Source of the DNA: Paenibacillus sp. FSL W8-0426
Lineage (GTDB): Bacteria; Bacillota; Bacilli; Paenibacillales; Paenibacillaceae
Length of the DNA: 64,000 nucleotides
Direction: 5' to 3'
Assembly: GCF_037969725.1 (NCBI RefSeq)
Contig: NZ_CP150203.1
Location: forward strand, 1,318,001-1,382,000
Position numbers and translations under genes: made by a program. The notes below the pieces were generated by a model. It made no database searches. It was not told the origin of the DNA and saw only the letters and a program-made list of their open reading frames with translations. This document shows positions 27,408 through 37,683 of the stretch, one piece after another (within the stretch, counting starts at the first letter, position 1; each line of letters starts with the position of its first letter).

Positions 27408-27441
27408 AAGGTCCCCGTCCATGCTGATGGACGAGGACCTT
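27408..27441. terminator. Bidirectional terminator
   Basis: AAGGTCC-C-CGTCCA pairs with TGGACG-A-GGACCTT around a short loop. It lies between the convergent SleB-like and glycosyltransferase genes. Confidence 0.8.
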
Positions 27442-27517
27442 ATTTATCTGTACAAATTTATTTCGTGCATATTCTTCTAACGTCCTCTCAGATCGATTCT
27501 AAGGGGTCATAGAGAGG

Positions 27518-28732
27518 TTAATACGGCAAACGGGTACCTGACAAAGATCTGGCTGTAATTCCGGCTGAAACGAGCTCCTTGGGCGCTGATATGAATTCTG
27601 CCGCCATCGGGAACAATAAGTCATGAACCGTTTGGGCACAGCACGTCGGATCATAGCTTTGTGTTTTCGGAGAATGAATCGTTTTCTGGCTTGAAGGCTC
27701 TGGCGATAACGTGCCTCCCGTGCTTAATTGCCCGAAATAATTCGCGATGACTTCAGGTGAGTGAATGACTTGGCCGTATCCTGCTTGTACGAAATACTCG
27801 CAATTCTCCTCTTCCTGTCCGGGAAGGGGCGGCACGAACAGCATGGGCAATTTTTTGGCCATCGCTTCCGTGCAGGTCATGCCGCCAGGCTTCGTGATGA
27901 GCACGTCGGACGCATCCATCAGCTTGCTGACTTCCCGGGTGTATCCGATAATGCGGATATTGGGATGCTGGAAGCAAGGCATTTCCTTCATTTTCGCCAT
28001 CATTTTGGCATTGCTGCCCAGACAGAAGAGCAGCTGGATGCGATCTGCCCAGGATGCAAGCGACTTTAGATGGTCTTCGTCAAAGGAGAGTCCCCATCCT
28101 CCGCCCATGAGCAGGGCCGTGGGCATTTGCTCCAGGCCAAGCTCGCGCCGGATCAGCGTTTTGTCGCCCTGCTCCCAAAAATCGGGATGCACGGGAATGC
28201 CTGTGACCCGAATGCGGGCCGGATCAACGCCGCGAATTTCAAGCAGTGCTTTGACCTGAGAGGTAGGGACCAGAAAATGGTTTACTTCAGGCGTAATCCA
28301 GGTACCATGGGCATCGTAATCCGTGACAAGCGTATACAGCGGAATGTTGAGCCCCTGGCGCTTGAGCCGGGAAATGACCGCATTCGGGAAAGGATGGGTA
28401 CAGATCACGGCATCCGGCTTCAATTGGGAAATGACCTGGGCCGTCTGCGTATAAAAAATGCGGTGCAAAGCAAGCCTGGTGAAGCCGTTCAGCGATTTAT
28501 TATATTGTGTCCGGTAAAGCAGGCTGACCAGCTTGGGCTGGACGGACAACGTCTTGCGGTATGCCGAGAAGATCAGCGGAGCCATCGTAGGGTTAAGAAA
28601 CTTTCCGAGTTCGATGACGCGGCTATGAACCTGGGGGTTGAGTTGTTTGATGCCGCTCGCAAGTGCATGGGCGGCTTGAGTGTGACCGGTGCCGAAACCT
28701 TCCGATAGCAAGAGTACTCTTGGTTTTCGCAT
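27518..28732 (-). CDS. MGDG synthase/UgtP-family glycosyltransferase
   Basis: A 404-residue family 28-type glycosyltransferase related to diacylglycerol glucosyl- or galactosyltransferases (UgtP, MGDG synthase) that build membrane glycolipids. The N-terminal acceptor domain starts PRVLLLSEGFGTGHTQAAHA, the G-x-G-H-x-x-A-A loop of this family. LMGGGWGL, IRIIGYTREVSKLMDASDVL, then ITKPGGMTCTEAMAKKLPML form the sugar-nucleotide site, followed by PGQEEEN. The last ~75 residues are low in homology and longer than usual. AAAGGTGAA supports the second ATG (28732) over one at 28750. It is divergent from the TetR/YhgE pair, and an operator-like palindrome lies 86 bases upstream. Confidence 0.85.
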   Translation of the reverse strand: MRKPRVLLLSEGFGTGHTQAAHALASGIKQLNPQVHSRVIELGKFLNPTMAPLIFSAYRKTLSVQPKLVSLLYRTQYNKSLNGFTRLALHRIFYTQTAQVISQLKPDAVICTHPFPNAVISRLKRQGLNIPLYTLVTDYDAHGTWITPEVNHFLVPTSQVKALLEIRGVDPARIRVTGIPVHPDFWEQGDKTLIRRELGLEQMPTALLMGGGWGLSFDEDHLKSLASWADRIQLLFCLGSNAKMMAKMKEMPCFQHPNIRIIGYTREVSKLMDASDVLITKPGGMTCTEAMAKKLPMLFVPPLPGQEEENCEYFVQAGYGQVIHSPEVIANYFGQLSTGGTLSPEPSSQKTIHSPKTQSYDPTCCAQTVHDLLFPMAAEFISAPKELVSAGITARSLSGTRLPY

Positions 28733-28817
28733 GAGTTCACCTTTATTCATAAGTTTTCATATATAACGATTATCGCTGTGCCTAAGGCTTGTTACTACAT
28801 GGATATACAGTGGAATG

Positions 28818-28836
28818 ATGAATGATGTTCATTCAT
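28818..28836. promoter_or_regulatory. 19-bp palindrome ATGAATGA-N3-TCATTCAT
   Basis: Perfect 8-bp arms around TGT, between the divergent glycosyltransferase and TetR genes and nearer the former. It resembles TGAATGA/TCATTCA sites bound by some TetR regulators, such as B. subtilis FadR, with one base less in the spacer. The rest of the 28733-29085 gap holds a weak TTGCAA-N17-TATTGT promoter (28984-29012) before the TetR gene. Confidence 0.55.
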
Positions 28837-29023
28837 TAATGTTTACACGTTTTTACGATTCTGATACCACTAGACTTCATGTCTGCCCGTGTTGAGTATG
28901 ACACCATAACTATAGACGACGACAGGAACGGTTTCCACTGCATTTCGGTTAAAAAAAATTAACACAAATTTGGGATGTTAGTCTTGCAATCTGTTCAATA
29001 TGGTGGTATTGTAACTTTTGACC

Positions 29024-29052
29024 GAATGACTAAATTGTATTTTTGGTCATTC
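29024..29052 (+). promoter_or_regulatory. Candidate operator of the TetR (YhgD-like) regulator, site 1
   Basis: GAATGACT-N13-GGTCATTC, 29 bp, 7 of 8 arm positions complementary. It lies just after the predicted TetR promoter and 34 bases before its start, consistent with autorepression. A second copy with the same arms and spacing is at 29771-29799. Confidence 0.65.
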
Positions 29053-29085
29053 ATAAGTGGAATAACATGCAAAGGAGGGGGAGAG

Positions 29086-29667
29086 ATGGCTCCGATCGAC
29101 CGGAGACAACAGGTGATACAGGCGGCTGCGCAGTCGTTTTCCATGTTCGGCTATAAGGCAACCACGATGGATCAGGTGGCGAAGATCGCTAATGTCGGCA
29201 AAGGGACGATCTACACTTTTTTCACGAATAAAGAGCAGTTGTTCGACCAGATTCTGGTGGAAGTGATCCAGGAAATGAAGAACATTGCCCACAGGGAGGT
29301 TCACCGGGAGAGCACGTTTTTTGATAATTTGTTTCGGGTGCTGGACTCGTTGCTGGAATTCCGACGCGATCATGAGCTGCTTGTGAAGCTTTCCCAGGAG
29401 TTGAAGGATTTCGGGACGCTGCAGGCCAAGGACGGCTTGGAAAAAGTAGAGAAGGTCATTTCCGACTTTTTGGCCAGTCACTTGGAGAAGGCAAAGGAGC
29501 GCGGGGAAATCAAGGACTGCGATCCGAACATCGTGTCTTTTATGATGATCCGCTTGTACATTGCGCTGACCTCGGATTGGAACAAACAGCATGAACCTCT
29601 TGGCAAAGAGGAAATCAAGAATCATTTTCGCCTTTTTTTAATGGAAGGAATTGCTGCAGCAACGTAA
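29086..29667 (+). CDS. yhgD: TetR family regulator, YhgD-like
   Basis: A 193-residue repressor. The N-terminal TetR helix-turn-helix spans about residues 5-55: RRQQVIQAAAQSFSMFGYKA, then MDQVAKIANVGKGTIYTFFT, followed by NKEQLFDQIL, all well conserved. The C-terminal ~135 residues form the ligand and dimer domain. ATG 29086 follows AAAGGAGGGGG; an in-frame upstream extension from 28975 runs over the promoter and is rejected. The adjacent downstream gene is a YhgE/Pip homologue, the same pair as yhgD-yhgE of B. subtilis. Confidence 0.9.
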   Translation: MAPIDRRQQVIQAAAQSFSMFGYKATTMDQVAKIANVGKGTIYTFFTNKEQLFDQILVEVIQEMKNIAHREVHRESTFFDNLFRVLDSLLEFRRDHELLVKLSQELKDFGTLQAKDGLEKVEKVISDFLASHLEKAKERGEIKDCDPNIVSFMMIRLYIALTSDWNKQHEPLGKEEIKNHFRLFLMEGIAAAT

Positions 29668-29738
29668 ACCATACTTGTTCTATAATAGTAGAATGACGTT
29701 TGAGGAGCATGATCCATGCATAGGTTGCGGCAGTGAGG

Positions 29739-29764
29739 CTTGTCGGGAGACAGGTTGTTTTTTT
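29739..29764 (+). terminator. Weak terminator after the TetR gene
   Basis: CTTGTC pairs with GACAGG (one G-U) around GGGA, followed by TTGTTTTTTT. It separates the regulator from the YhgE-like gene, which appears to have its own control region. Confidence 0.5.
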
Positions 29765-29770
29765 GCTCTG

Positions 29771-29799
29771 GATTGACCGTTTGGGGAAAGTGGTCATTC
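29771..29799 (+). promoter_or_regulatory. Candidate TetR operator, site 2, before the yhgE-like gene
   Basis: GATTGACC-N13-GGTCATTC, 29 bp, 7 of 8 arm positions complementary, with the same half-sites and spacing as 29024-29052. It lies about 70 bases before the YhgE-like start codon. Confidence 0.65.
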
Positions 29800-29865
29800 C
29801 GTATTTCTGAAAATTTCATAATAAGTCCTGCTCCATGAGCAGAGAGAAGTAAGGGGAGAAACCAA

Positions 29866-32151
29866 TTGAAATCATTATCCGTGTTTTTCAAGGATGTGGG
29901 ATCGGCCGTGAGAAACCCGAAGGTGTTGATCCCCGTCATTGCTGTCATGTTTATTCCTATTTTGTATAGCGGTATCTACCTTGCCGCATACTGGGACCCA
30001 TACGGTAAAGTGGATCAGATGCCGGTTGCGGTGGTCAATCTCGACAAAGGAGCTGAGCTTGAAGGCAAATCCCTTCATATCGGCAACGATCTGATCGACG
30101 AGCTCAAAAAGAACGATGACTTCAAGTGGGACTTTGTATCCGCGGAGCAAGCCAAAAAAGGCATTCAGGATGACAAGTACTACATGCAGATCACGATTCC
30201 GCAAAATTTCTCGTCCCAGGCGACAACGCTGCTGGACGACAAACCGCAGCCTGCGGAGTTGATCTACGAGCCGAACGGCAATTACAGCTTCGTCGGTGCG
30301 CAGATCGGCAAAACGGCCATCAAGGACCTGAAATCGAAGGTGTCCGCCAAAGTGACCGAGGCCTATGCGGAAACGCTGCTCGACAAGTTCTCCGAAGTAT
30401 CGGACGGATTGGCTGATGCAGGCGAAGGCGCAGGCAAGCTGACGGACGGTGCTGGCGAACTGGACGACGGCGCAGTGAAGCTCAAGGATAATTTGGCGAA
30501 GCTGGCCGACGGGACATTGGAACTCCAAAAAGGATTGTCTCCGCTGAGCGATGGCGTCAGTGCGCTGCATACCGGCGCAAGTAAGCTCGAAACAGGAACG
30601 GCGAGCCTGGTGTCCGGATTGAATCAACTTCACACAGCGGCCCAAACGCAGCTGCAAAGCGGTGCGGACCAGTTGAAAGAAGGCAGCGACAAGCTGGCTG
30701 CAGGACTTAAGTCCTCCCTGGATGGAACGAGCAAGCTGCAAACCGGGCTCCAATCGTCCGAACAGGGAAGCGCCCAGTTGTCCGAAGGGCTGCAAAGCGC
30801 AGTGGAGGGCAGCAGCAAGCTGTCAAACGGACTGCTGTCTGCGGTGGACGGCAGCGAAAAGGTGGCCGGCGGAGCGAAAAGCGTTGCCGACGGCTTGAAG
30901 CAGCTTGCGGCGTCGAATCCGGAACTGGCCGCAAGCGAGGATGTGCAGAAGCTGGTGGCTGCAAGTGAGGCCGTAGCCGACGGCAGCGCGCAGCTGCACG
31001 AGAGCGAGCAGCAGCTGGCCGCAGGGGCAGCGCAATTGCATGAGGGCAACCAGAAGCTTGCCGCAGGAGCTGCCCAATTGCATGACGGCCAGAAACAATT
31101 GCTTGCCGGTGCAGACCAACTGGTAAACGGTCAGCAGCAGCTGCTGACAGGAGCCGGTCAACTTAGCCAAGGCGGCGCGAAGTTGTCCGACGGGCTGAAA
31201 CAATTCACCGCCAAGCTGGGCGAAGCCGCGAGCGGCGGCACGCAGCTGGCGGACGGTGCCAAACAGCTGGGTACAGGCACAAGCGCGCTGCAAACGGGTG
31301 TGAGCAAGCTCAGCAACGGTGTCAGCACGCTGACCGATGGATCGAAACAGCTCGGCGATGGTGCAGGCAAGCTGTCAAACGGCTTGTCCGAACTGAAGGA
31401 CGGTTCTAGCGAGCTTGCCACCAAACTGAATGACGCTGCCGACAAAACGTCGGAAGTGAAGAAAACGGATGATGTGGTTAGCATGTTCGCCGAACCGGTG
31501 AACTCTTCGGAGAACGAAGCCGAAGGGGTATCCAACTATGGTACCGGACTGACGCCGTTCTTCCTGTCGATCGGGTTGTTCGTTGGATCGCTCATTTCCA
31601 CGATCATTCTAAAAATGCGTGACACGTCCGTGCCGAACGCATCCGGTTGGAGCCGGTTTGTCAGCCGTACACTTGTCTTTGGTGGCATGAGCGTGTTCCA
31701 GTCGGTCATTGTGGCCAGCTTTATGCTCTATGGTCTCGGTCTGGAAACGCACAGCGTGCCGCTGTTCTACCTGTTCACGATCATTACGGGCCTGACCTTC
31801 ATGTTTATCGTGCAGGCGCTCGTAACCTGGCTCGACCTGCCTGGGCGTTACGTGGTCATCCTGCTGCTGGTATTCCAGTTGGCGGCAAGCGCCGGAACAT
31901 TCCCGGTGGAATTGATTCCAGGCTGGCTGCAATCGTTCAGCCCTTGGCTGCCGATGACGCATAGCATCATGGGCTTCAAAGCCGTCGTTTCGAGCGGCAA
32001 CTTTGACGTGATGTGGCATCAGGCCGGAATACTCGCCATCTATGCGGGTGCATCGGTGCTGCTCACATTGGGCTTCTTCCTTTGGAACGGCAAACGTCGC
32101 ACGAAAAAAGCGGCGGAAGCAGCGGAATCGGGTCAAGTCGTGACGGCATAA
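29866..32151 (+). CDS. yhgE: YhgE/Pip family membrane protein
   Basis: A 761-residue membrane protein of the phage infection protein (Pip) / ABC-2 permease-like family. TM1 at about residues 18-40 (VLIPVIAVMFIPILYSGIYL) is followed by a long extracytoplasmic part. Residues ~185-530 form heptad-like repeats of L-x-D-G-A-x-x-L, predicted coiled coil, including four 14-residue repeats. The C-terminal ~220 residues have five or six membrane segments, starting LTPFFLSIGLFVGSLISTII. Family members include phage receptors (Lactococcus Pip) and export-linked proteins; no ATPase is adjacent. The start is TTG 29866 after AAGGGGAGAA. It is likely repressed by the adjacent TetR protein. Confidence 0.92.
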   Translation: MKSLSVFFKDVGSAVRNPKVLIPVIAVMFIPILYSGIYLAAYWDPYGKVDQMPVAVVNLDKGAELEGKSLHIGNDLIDELKKNDDFKWDFVSAEQAKKGIQDDKYYMQITIPQNFSSQATTLLDDKPQPAELIYEPNGNYSFVGAQIGKTAIKDLKSKVSAKVTEAYAETLLDKFSEVSDGLADAGEGAGKLTDGAGELDDGAVKLKDNLAKLADGTLELQKGLSPLSDGVSALHTGASKLETGTASLVSGLNQLHTAAQTQLQSGADQLKEGSDKLAAGLKSSLDGTSKLQTGLQSSEQGSAQLSEGLQSAVEGSSKLSNGLLSAVDGSEKVAGGAKSVADGLKQLAASNPELAASEDVQKLVAASEAVADGSAQLHESEQQLAAGAAQLHEGNQKLAAGAAQLHDGQKQLLAGADQLVNGQQQLLTGAGQLSQGGAKLSDGLKQFTAKLGEAASGGTQLADGAKQLGTGTSALQTGVSKLSNGVSTLTDGSKQLGDGAGKLSNGLSELKDGSSELATKLNDAADKTSEVKKTDDVVSMFAEPVNSSENEAEGVSNYGTGLTPFFLSIGLFVGSLISTIILKMRDTSVPNASGWSRFVSRTLVFGGMSVFQSVIVASFMLYGLGLETHSVPLFYLFTIITGLTFMFIVQALVTWLDLPGRYVVILLLVFQLAASAGTFPVELIPGWLQSFSPWLPMTHSIMGFKAVVSSGNFDVMWHQAGILAIYAGASVLLTLGFFLWNGKRRTKKAAEAAESGQVVTA
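31009..31176 (+). repeat. Four tandem 42-bp repeats within the yhgE-like gene
   Basis: Units of 14 codons start at 31009, 31051, 31093 and 31135, coding for variants of QQLAAGAAQLHEGN. The first two are closest at the DNA level. They extend the coiled-coil stalk, so repeat number could change its length. Confidence 0.7.
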
Positions 32152-32273
32152 TATTGAAGTGAACCGGAGTTTGGAACCGGCCTTTGGTGGTTCGTTCGAA
32201 ACCGGGATGTGAAAGTGGTTGAAAAACGATCAATTCACTATCAAAATTATGCAATATAGTGTACAAAAAGTGC

Positions 32274-32315
32274 AAATAGCTTATGCCCCCTAAAAAGGGC
32301 ATAAGCTATTTTTGC
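32274..32315 (+). terminator. Terminator of the yhgE-like gene
   Basis: A 15-bp stem AAATAGCTTATGCCC / GGGCATAAGCTATTT with a short loop and T-run. It lies 122 bases after the stop; the bases between hold nothing recognisable. Confidence 0.92.
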
Positions 32316-32432
32316 ATAGGATTGCATGCCTGGCGCGCGATTTGCTGGACCGCCGGATCCGATTTTGGCGAAAAGAGGGGGAAATGCAGGCCCCATATGG
32401 AATGTTTTTCTTTTGTCAGCAGATAAAATCAG

Positions 32433-32460
32433 TTGTACTCTTGCGCGAAATGTGTATAAT
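32433..32460 (+). promoter_or_regulatory. Candidate upstream promoter of gltB
   Basis: TTGTAC (32433-32438), 16-base spacer, TATAAT (32455-32460). A second candidate is TTGCGC (32547-32552), 17 bases, TAAAAT (32570-32575). Either gives a long leader before gltB. Confidence 0.55.
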
Positions 32461-32856
32461 TATTCGAAAAAGAGTTGGATTTTAGCGTTACCGCACTAAC
32501 GCTTCACTGCAAAACAATTCTTATCAGAGGTATTAAAAAGTTTAAATTGCGCTGATGTTAGGTCGGTGTTAAAATGATAGAACTTATTAAACACGTCGCT
32601 CCATTTTTAACGGCCATGCCAGTGGCCGAAAATGCCAATCATCATGCATTCGTGCCCGCCCGGGCCGCGGACGGCATGTAACCTTCAAGGCATATACCGA
32701 ACTACGACAGCGCTCTTGAATCGGACGGCCATTGTGCCGCCACTCCGCAATTTTGGCAGGCACTTGCATCAAGTTGCCGGCTCCTCCCGTCTCAATGTTG
32801 CTTGTCGCCAAAGTCTGGATCTCCGAAATACTTCATTAATAGAAAGGTTGCGTTCC
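32461..32856 (+). promoter_or_regulatory. Long 5' leader of gltB
   Basis: About 280 to 390 bases precede the gltB start, depending on the promoter used. Hairpins seen are AGCGTTA/TAACGCT (32484-32503) and CGGCCA/TGGCCG (about 32611-32628). No T-box, SAM or other known riboswitch signature was recognised, and no early terminator with T-run was seen. From 32632 to the gltB ATG the gltB frame is open but lacks family homology. Confidence 0.4.
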
Positions 32857-35800
32857 ATGAAACAGATCGGATTACCACCCAAACAGGGTCTGTATGACCC
32901 GCAATTCGAAAAAGATGCATGCGGAATGGGCTTTGTGGCCCATATCAAAGGTGTAGCTTCACACGATATCGTTAGCCAGGCGCTGACCATGCTCAGTAAC
33001 ATGGAGCACCGTGGCGGACAGGGCAGTGAACCGAATTCCGGTGACGGAGCCGGTATTTTGATCCAGATTCCTCATCGCTTTTTTGCGAAGGAGGCGGAAC
33101 GTCTCGGTTTTGCTTTGCCAGAACAAGGACATTATGGCGTAGGCATGCTCTTCCTTTCCCATGATCCGGCCATTCGCGGCGCCCATGAGGAAAGCCTCAA
33201 AAAAATCATTGAAGAAGAAGGCCAAACGGTGCTCGGATTCCGCGATGTGCCTACCTACGATGGCATGCTGGGTCGTTCCGCGCTTGCAGCGAAACCTCAT
33301 GTCCGTCAGGTATTCATCGGCAAGTCCGAGGACATCAAGGACGAGATGGCTTTCGAGCGCAAGCTGTACGTCATTCGCAGACGCGCGGAGCTGGCGATCC
33401 GTTATTCGCCTGAGGCGCAAGCCGGCGATTCCTTCTATCTGCCAAGCTTGTCTTGCCGCAAAGTGGTATATAAAGGAATGCTTACGACAGAGCAGGTCGG
33501 AGAATTTTACCTGGATCTGCAGGAGGACCTGGTGGAATCCGCGATCGCGCTCGTGCACTCCCGTTTCAGCACGAACACGTTCCCGAGCTGGGAACGCGCG
33601 CATCCGTACCGCTTCATGATCCACAACGGCGAGATCAATACGATGCGCGGCAACGTGAACTGGATGCATGCTCGCCAGTCGCTGTTCGAGAGCGAAGTGT
33701 TCGGCAGCGACATCGACAAAGTGAAACCGATCATCAACCCGGACGGCTCGGATACCGCGATGTTCGACAATACGCTGGAGTTCCTTTATTTGAGCGGACG
33801 TTCCCTGCCTCAGGTGGCCATGATGATGGTACCGGAGCCGTGGAGCACGGATGAAGGCATGGATCCGGCCAAAAAAGCATTTTATGAATACCACAGCACG
33901 CTGATGGAGCCATGGGATGGACCGGCGGCGATGGGCATCACCGACGGCGTGCAAATTTGCGCAACGCTGGACCGCAACGGTTTGCGTCCTGCCCGTTATT
34001 ATGTAACGAAAGACGACCGCATTATTTTGTCCTCCGAGGTAGGGGTACTGGATATCGCACCGGAAGACATCCTTTACAAAGACCGTCTGCGTCCTGGACG
34101 GATGCTGATCGTGGATACGCAGGAAGGACGCATTATCTCCGATGAGGAAGCAAAAACGAAAATCGCGGCTGAAAATCCGTACCAGGCATGGCTGGACGAA
34201 CATCTCGTAGACCTGAAGGAACTGCCTGAAGCGCCTGAGCTGCCGGAGCCGAAGCATGATAACGTGACCCAGCTGCAGCTTGCGTACGGTTATTCCTTCG
34301 AAGAACTGCGCAAAATTCTGGAGCCGATGGCGTCCACCGGAATGGAAGCGACAGGTTCGATGGGATACGATGCACCGCTTGCGGTGTTGTCCGATCGCCC
34401 GCAGCGGTTGTACAACTACTTCAAGCAGATGTTTGCCCAAGTCACGAACCCGCCGATCGATGCGATTCGTGAGGAGATCGTAACCTCGACGGCAACGACC
34501 ATCGGGCCTGAGCGCAACCTGCTGAACCCGGAACCGGAGAGCTGTCGTCAGATTCGTCTCGAGACGCCGGTTCTGTCCAACGAGGATTTTGCGAAAATCC
34601 GCCACGTCCGCCGTCCGGGCTTCCGCTCGATGACGATTCCGATCTTCTTCGCGGCGAAAGAAGGCGCGGAAGGATTGCGCAAAGCGATGGACCTGCTCTT
34701 CGAAGCAGCGGATCGCGTTATCGATAAAGGGCACAACATCCTGATCCTGTCGGACCGCGGCGTGGATGCGGAAAATGCGGCCATTCCTGCATTGCTTGCC
34801 GTTGCCGGTCTGCACCATCATCTGATCCGTCAGGGGACAAGAACGAAAGTCAGCATTTTGCTGGAATCGGGAGAACCGCGCGACATTCATCACTATGCCC
34901 TGCTGCTTGGCTATGGGGTAAGCGCCGTGAACCCGTATCTGGCATTCGAAACGCTGGATGACATGATCCGCCAAGGCATGCTGCGCGGCATCTCGCATGA
35001 GAAGGCGGTTAAAAACTATATTAAAGCGGCGACCAAAGGGGTTATTAAAATCCTGTCCAAAATGGGGATTTCCACGATCCAGTCCTATCGCGGAGCACAA
35101 ATCTTCGAAGCGGTCGGTTTGAAATCCGATTTCGTAGACCGCTATTTCACCTGGACGCCTTCCCGGATCGGCGGGATTGGCTTGGAAGAAGTCGCTGCGG
35201 AGGCGCTTAGCCACCACAACCGCGCGTTTACGGAGAAGGACGGCAATGACAAAGTGCTGGATTCCGGCGGTGAATACCAATGGCGCAATGACGGGGAGGA
35301 GCATCTGTTCAACCCGCAAACGATCCACACGCTGCAGCACGCCGTTCGCACCGGTGATTATAAACTGTACAAAAAGTATTCCAAGCTGGTACAGGGCGAG
35401 AACGAGCAAATGCTCACCATCCGTTCCATGCTGAAGCTGAAACCGGTCGGTCCAGCTATTCCGCTGGATGAGGTTGAGCCGCTCGAAGCGATCATGCGTC
35501 GTTTCAAAACGGGAGCCATGTCTTTCGGTTCCATCAGCAAAGAGGCGCATGAGGACCTCGCGATTGCAATGAACCGCGTCGGCGGCAAATCGAACACGGG
35601 CGAAGGCGGGGAGGATCCAGCACGTTTCGTGCCGGATGCCAACGGCGATTCCCGTCGCAGCGCGATCAAGCAGGTTGCGTCCGGCCGATTCGGCGTAACG
35701 TCCAACTACCTGGTCAATGCGGACGAAATTCAGATCAAAATGGCCCAAGGCGCGAAACCGGGCGAGGGCGGGCAGCTGCCTGGACGCAAAGTGTATCCTT

Positions 35801-37455
35801 GGGTTGCCGAGGTCCGCGGATCAACGCCTGGCGTAGGTCTGATCTCTCCGCCGCCGCATCACGACATCTACTCCATCGAGGATTTGGCGGAGCTTATCTA
35901 TGATCTCAAAAACGCCAACCCTCGCGCGGAAATCAACGTGAAGCTGGTATCCGAAGTGGGCGTAGGAACGATCGCGGCCGGCGTAGCCAAAGGCCGTGCA
36001 GACATCATTCTCGTCAGCGGATACGATGGGGGTACAGGTGCGTCACCTCAAGGCTCGATCCGCCATGCGGGCATGCCGTGGGAGCTTGGCTTGGCCGAGA
36101 CACACCAGACGTTGATGCTCAACAACTTGCGTGATCGCATCGTGCTGGAGACCGATGGTAAAATGCTCAATGGTCGTGACCTTGCAGTTGCGGCTCTGCT
36201 TGGAGCCGAAGAATACGGATTCTCGACGGCACCGCTCGTGGCGCTGGGATGCATCATGATGCGTGTATGTCAAATGGATACTTGTCCGGTGGGCGTGGCC
36301 ACGCAAAATCCGGAACTGCGCAAAAATTATATGGGCGATCCGGCCCATGTCGTAAACTTCATGCGTTTCGTCGCCGAAGAAATGCGCGAAATCATGGCAG
36401 AATTGGGCTTCCGCACGATCCAAGAGATGGTTGGCCGTACCGACTGTCTGGAAGCTGCGGATGCCGCGGACCATTGGAAGAAAAAAGGCGTGGATCTGTC
36501 CGTGCTGCTGCACGTGCCGGAAATGCCGGAAGGTTCTGCGCGCTACCGTACGCAGTTCCAGAACCATGGTCTGGAAGAAACGCTGGATATGCAGCAGCTG
36601 CTGCCGCTGGCGCAGCCTGCGCTCGAATCCGGGCAACCGGTGGAAGGCGTGCTGCCGATCACCAACGTCAACCGTGCCGTCGGAACCATTCTGGGCAGCG
36701 AGGTTACGCGCAAGTATGGTCTTGCCGGACTGCCTGAGGATACCATTCAATTCAAATTCATCGGCTCTGCGGGACAAAGCTTCGGTGCGTTTATTCCAAA
36801 AGGCATGACGATGACGGTTGAAGGGGATTCCAATGACTATGTAGGCAAAGGACTGTCCGGAGGCAAACTGATTGTGATGCCTTCTCCGAAAGCGACATTT
36901 GCGGCTGAGGAAAACATCATCATCGGCAACACCGCCCTGTATGGAGCAACCAGCGGGGAAGCGTACATTCGCGGAATCGCCGGCGAACGCTTTGCGGTTC
37001 GTAATTCGGGGGCTAACGTCGTCGTGGAAGGCGTGGGAGACCATGGCTGTGAATACATGACCGGTGGGCGCGTTGTCGTGCTCGGCGATACAGGCCGTAA
37101 CTTTGCGGCAGGAATGTCCGGAGGCATAGCATACGTTTATGATCCGAAAGGCACATTCTTGCAGCGGTGCAACCTGGAGATGGTTCTGCTTGAACGTGTG
37201 GAAAGCACGGAAGAGAGTGCCGAACTGCGCGGCATGATCCAGCGCCATGTGGCCTTCACTGGCAGTGAAGCGGGTCAGCGCATTCTGGATCAATGGCAGT
37301 CATCCCTGGCTGACTTCGTTCGTGTCATTCCGAAGGACTTCAAACGCATGACGGAACAAATTGAGCGTGCACAGGCTTCGGGCCTGACGGGCGAAGCTGC
37401 GCTGCTGGCCGCTTTCGAAGCCAATATGCGTGAGCTTGCTCGAACCGGAGGCTAA
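32857..37455 (+). CDS. gltB: Glutamate synthase large subunit
   Basis: A 1532-residue GOGAT alpha subunit, making two glutamates from glutamine and 2-oxoglutarate. Domains in order are the class II glutaminase with N-terminal nucleophile Cys22 ([15 protein letters not shown], so a 21-residue propeptide is predicted), the central domain, the FMN-binding synthase domain ([61 protein letters not shown]) with the Fe-S Cys motif [20 protein letters not shown], and the C-terminal GltB beta-helix. Length is normal. ATG 32857 follows AGAAAGG. It is followed by a terminator at 37509, and no gltD is adjacent in this window, although both subunits form the enzyme. Confidence 0.97.
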   Translation: MKQIGLPPKQGLYDPQFEKDACGMGFVAHIKGVASHDIVSQALTMLSNMEHRGGQGSEPNSGDGAGILIQIPHRFFAKEAERLGFALPEQGHYGVGMLFLSHDPAIRGAHEESLKKIIEEEGQTVLGFRDVPTYDGMLGRSALAAKPHVRQVFIGKSEDIKDEMAFERKLYVIRRRAELAIRYSPEAQAGDSFYLPSLSCRKVVYKGMLTTEQVGEFYLDLQEDLVESAIALVHSRFSTNTFPSWERAHPYRFMIHNGEINTMRGNVNWMHARQSLFESEVFGSDIDKVKPIINPDGSDTAMFDNTLEFLYLSGRSLPQVAMMMVPEPWSTDEGMDPAKKAFYEYHSTLMEPWDGPAAMGITDGVQICATLDRNGLRPARYYVTKDDRIILSSEVGVLDIAPEDILYKDRLRPGRMLIVDTQEGRIISDEEAKTKIAAENPYQAWLDEHLVDLKELPEAPELPEPKHDNVTQLQLAYGYSFEELRKILEPMASTGMEATGSMGYDAPLAVLSDRPQRLYNYFKQMFAQVTNPPIDAIREEIVTSTATTIGPERNLLNPEPESCRQIRLETPVLSNEDFAKIRHVRRPGFRSMTIPIFFAAKEGAEGLRKAMDLLFEAADRVIDKGHNILILSDRGVDAENAAIPALLAVAGLHHHLIRQGTRTKVSILLESGEPRDIHHYALLLGYGVSAVNPYLAFETLDDMIRQGMLRGISHEKAVKNYIKAATKGVIKILSKMGISTIQSYRGAQIFEAVGLKSDFVDRYFTWTPSRIGGIGLEEVAAEALSHHNRAFTEKDGNDKVLDSGGEYQWRNDGEEHLFNPQTIHTLQHAVRTGDYKLYKKYSKLVQGENEQMLTIRSMLKLKPVGPAIPLDEVEPLEAIMRRFKTGAMSFGSISKEAHEDLAIAMNRVGGKSNTGEGGEDPARFVPDANGDSRRSAIKQVASGRFGVTSNYLVNADEIQIKMAQGAKPGEGGQLPGRKVYPWVAEVRGSTPGVGLISPPPHHDIYSIEDLAELIYDLKNANPRAEINVKLVSEVGVGTIAAGVAKGRADIILVSGYDGGTGASPQGSIRHAGMPWELGLAETHQTLMLNNLRDRIVLETDGKMLNGRDLAVAALLGAEEYGFSTAPLVALGCIMMRVCQMDTCPVGVATQNPELRKNYMGDPAHVVNFMRFVAEEMREIMAELGFRTIQEMVGRTDCLEAADAADHWKKKGVDLSVLLHVPEMPEGSARYRTQFQNHGLEETLDMQQLLPLAQPALESGQPVEGVLPITNVNRAVGTILGSEVTRKYGLAGLPEDTIQFKFIGSAGQSFGAFIPKGMTMTVEGDSNDYVGKGLSGGKLIVMPSPKATFAAEENIIIGNTALYGATSGEAYIRGIAGERFAVRNSGANVVVEGVGDHGCEYMTGGRVVVLGDTGRNFAAGMSGGIAYVYDPKGTFLQRCNLEMVLLERVESTEESAELRGMIQRHVAFTGSEAGQRILDQWQSSLADFVRVIPKDFKRMTEQIERAQASGLTGEAALLAAFEANMRELARTGG

Positions 37456-37508
37456 GCCGTCCGTTTATATTCAAACATTTTGCTTCATTATATAACCGAA
37501 AATAAAAG

Positions 37509-37554
37509 CAGGAGCCTAACGACAACGCGATTGGTGTCGTTAGGCTCCTGTTTT
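37509..37554. terminator. gltB terminator
   Basis: A 16-bp stem CAGGAGCCTAACGACA / TGTCGTTAGGCTCCTG with a 10-base loop, then TTTT. It lies 54 bases after the gltB stop. Confidence 0.95.
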
Positions 37555-37683
37555 GTTTTCGACAAAATTAGAACCACCCTCAAAAACGTTCTCGCCACAA
37601 GACGACAACATAGATATGGCAACTCAAGTATAATAAGAACAGTTTTGGAGTCAGGAAAGTATAGTAAAGAGAGGGTTAGCGGA

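Noticed and set aside
32632..32856. 75-residue N-terminal extension of GltB
   Set aside because: The frame is open, but homology starts just before Cys22 and AGAAAGG is placed for ATG 32857.
32959..35748. Very long antisense open frame inside gltB
   Set aside because: Codon-bias shadow: its protein is Arg/His-rich without family resemblance, and gltB on the other strand is certain.
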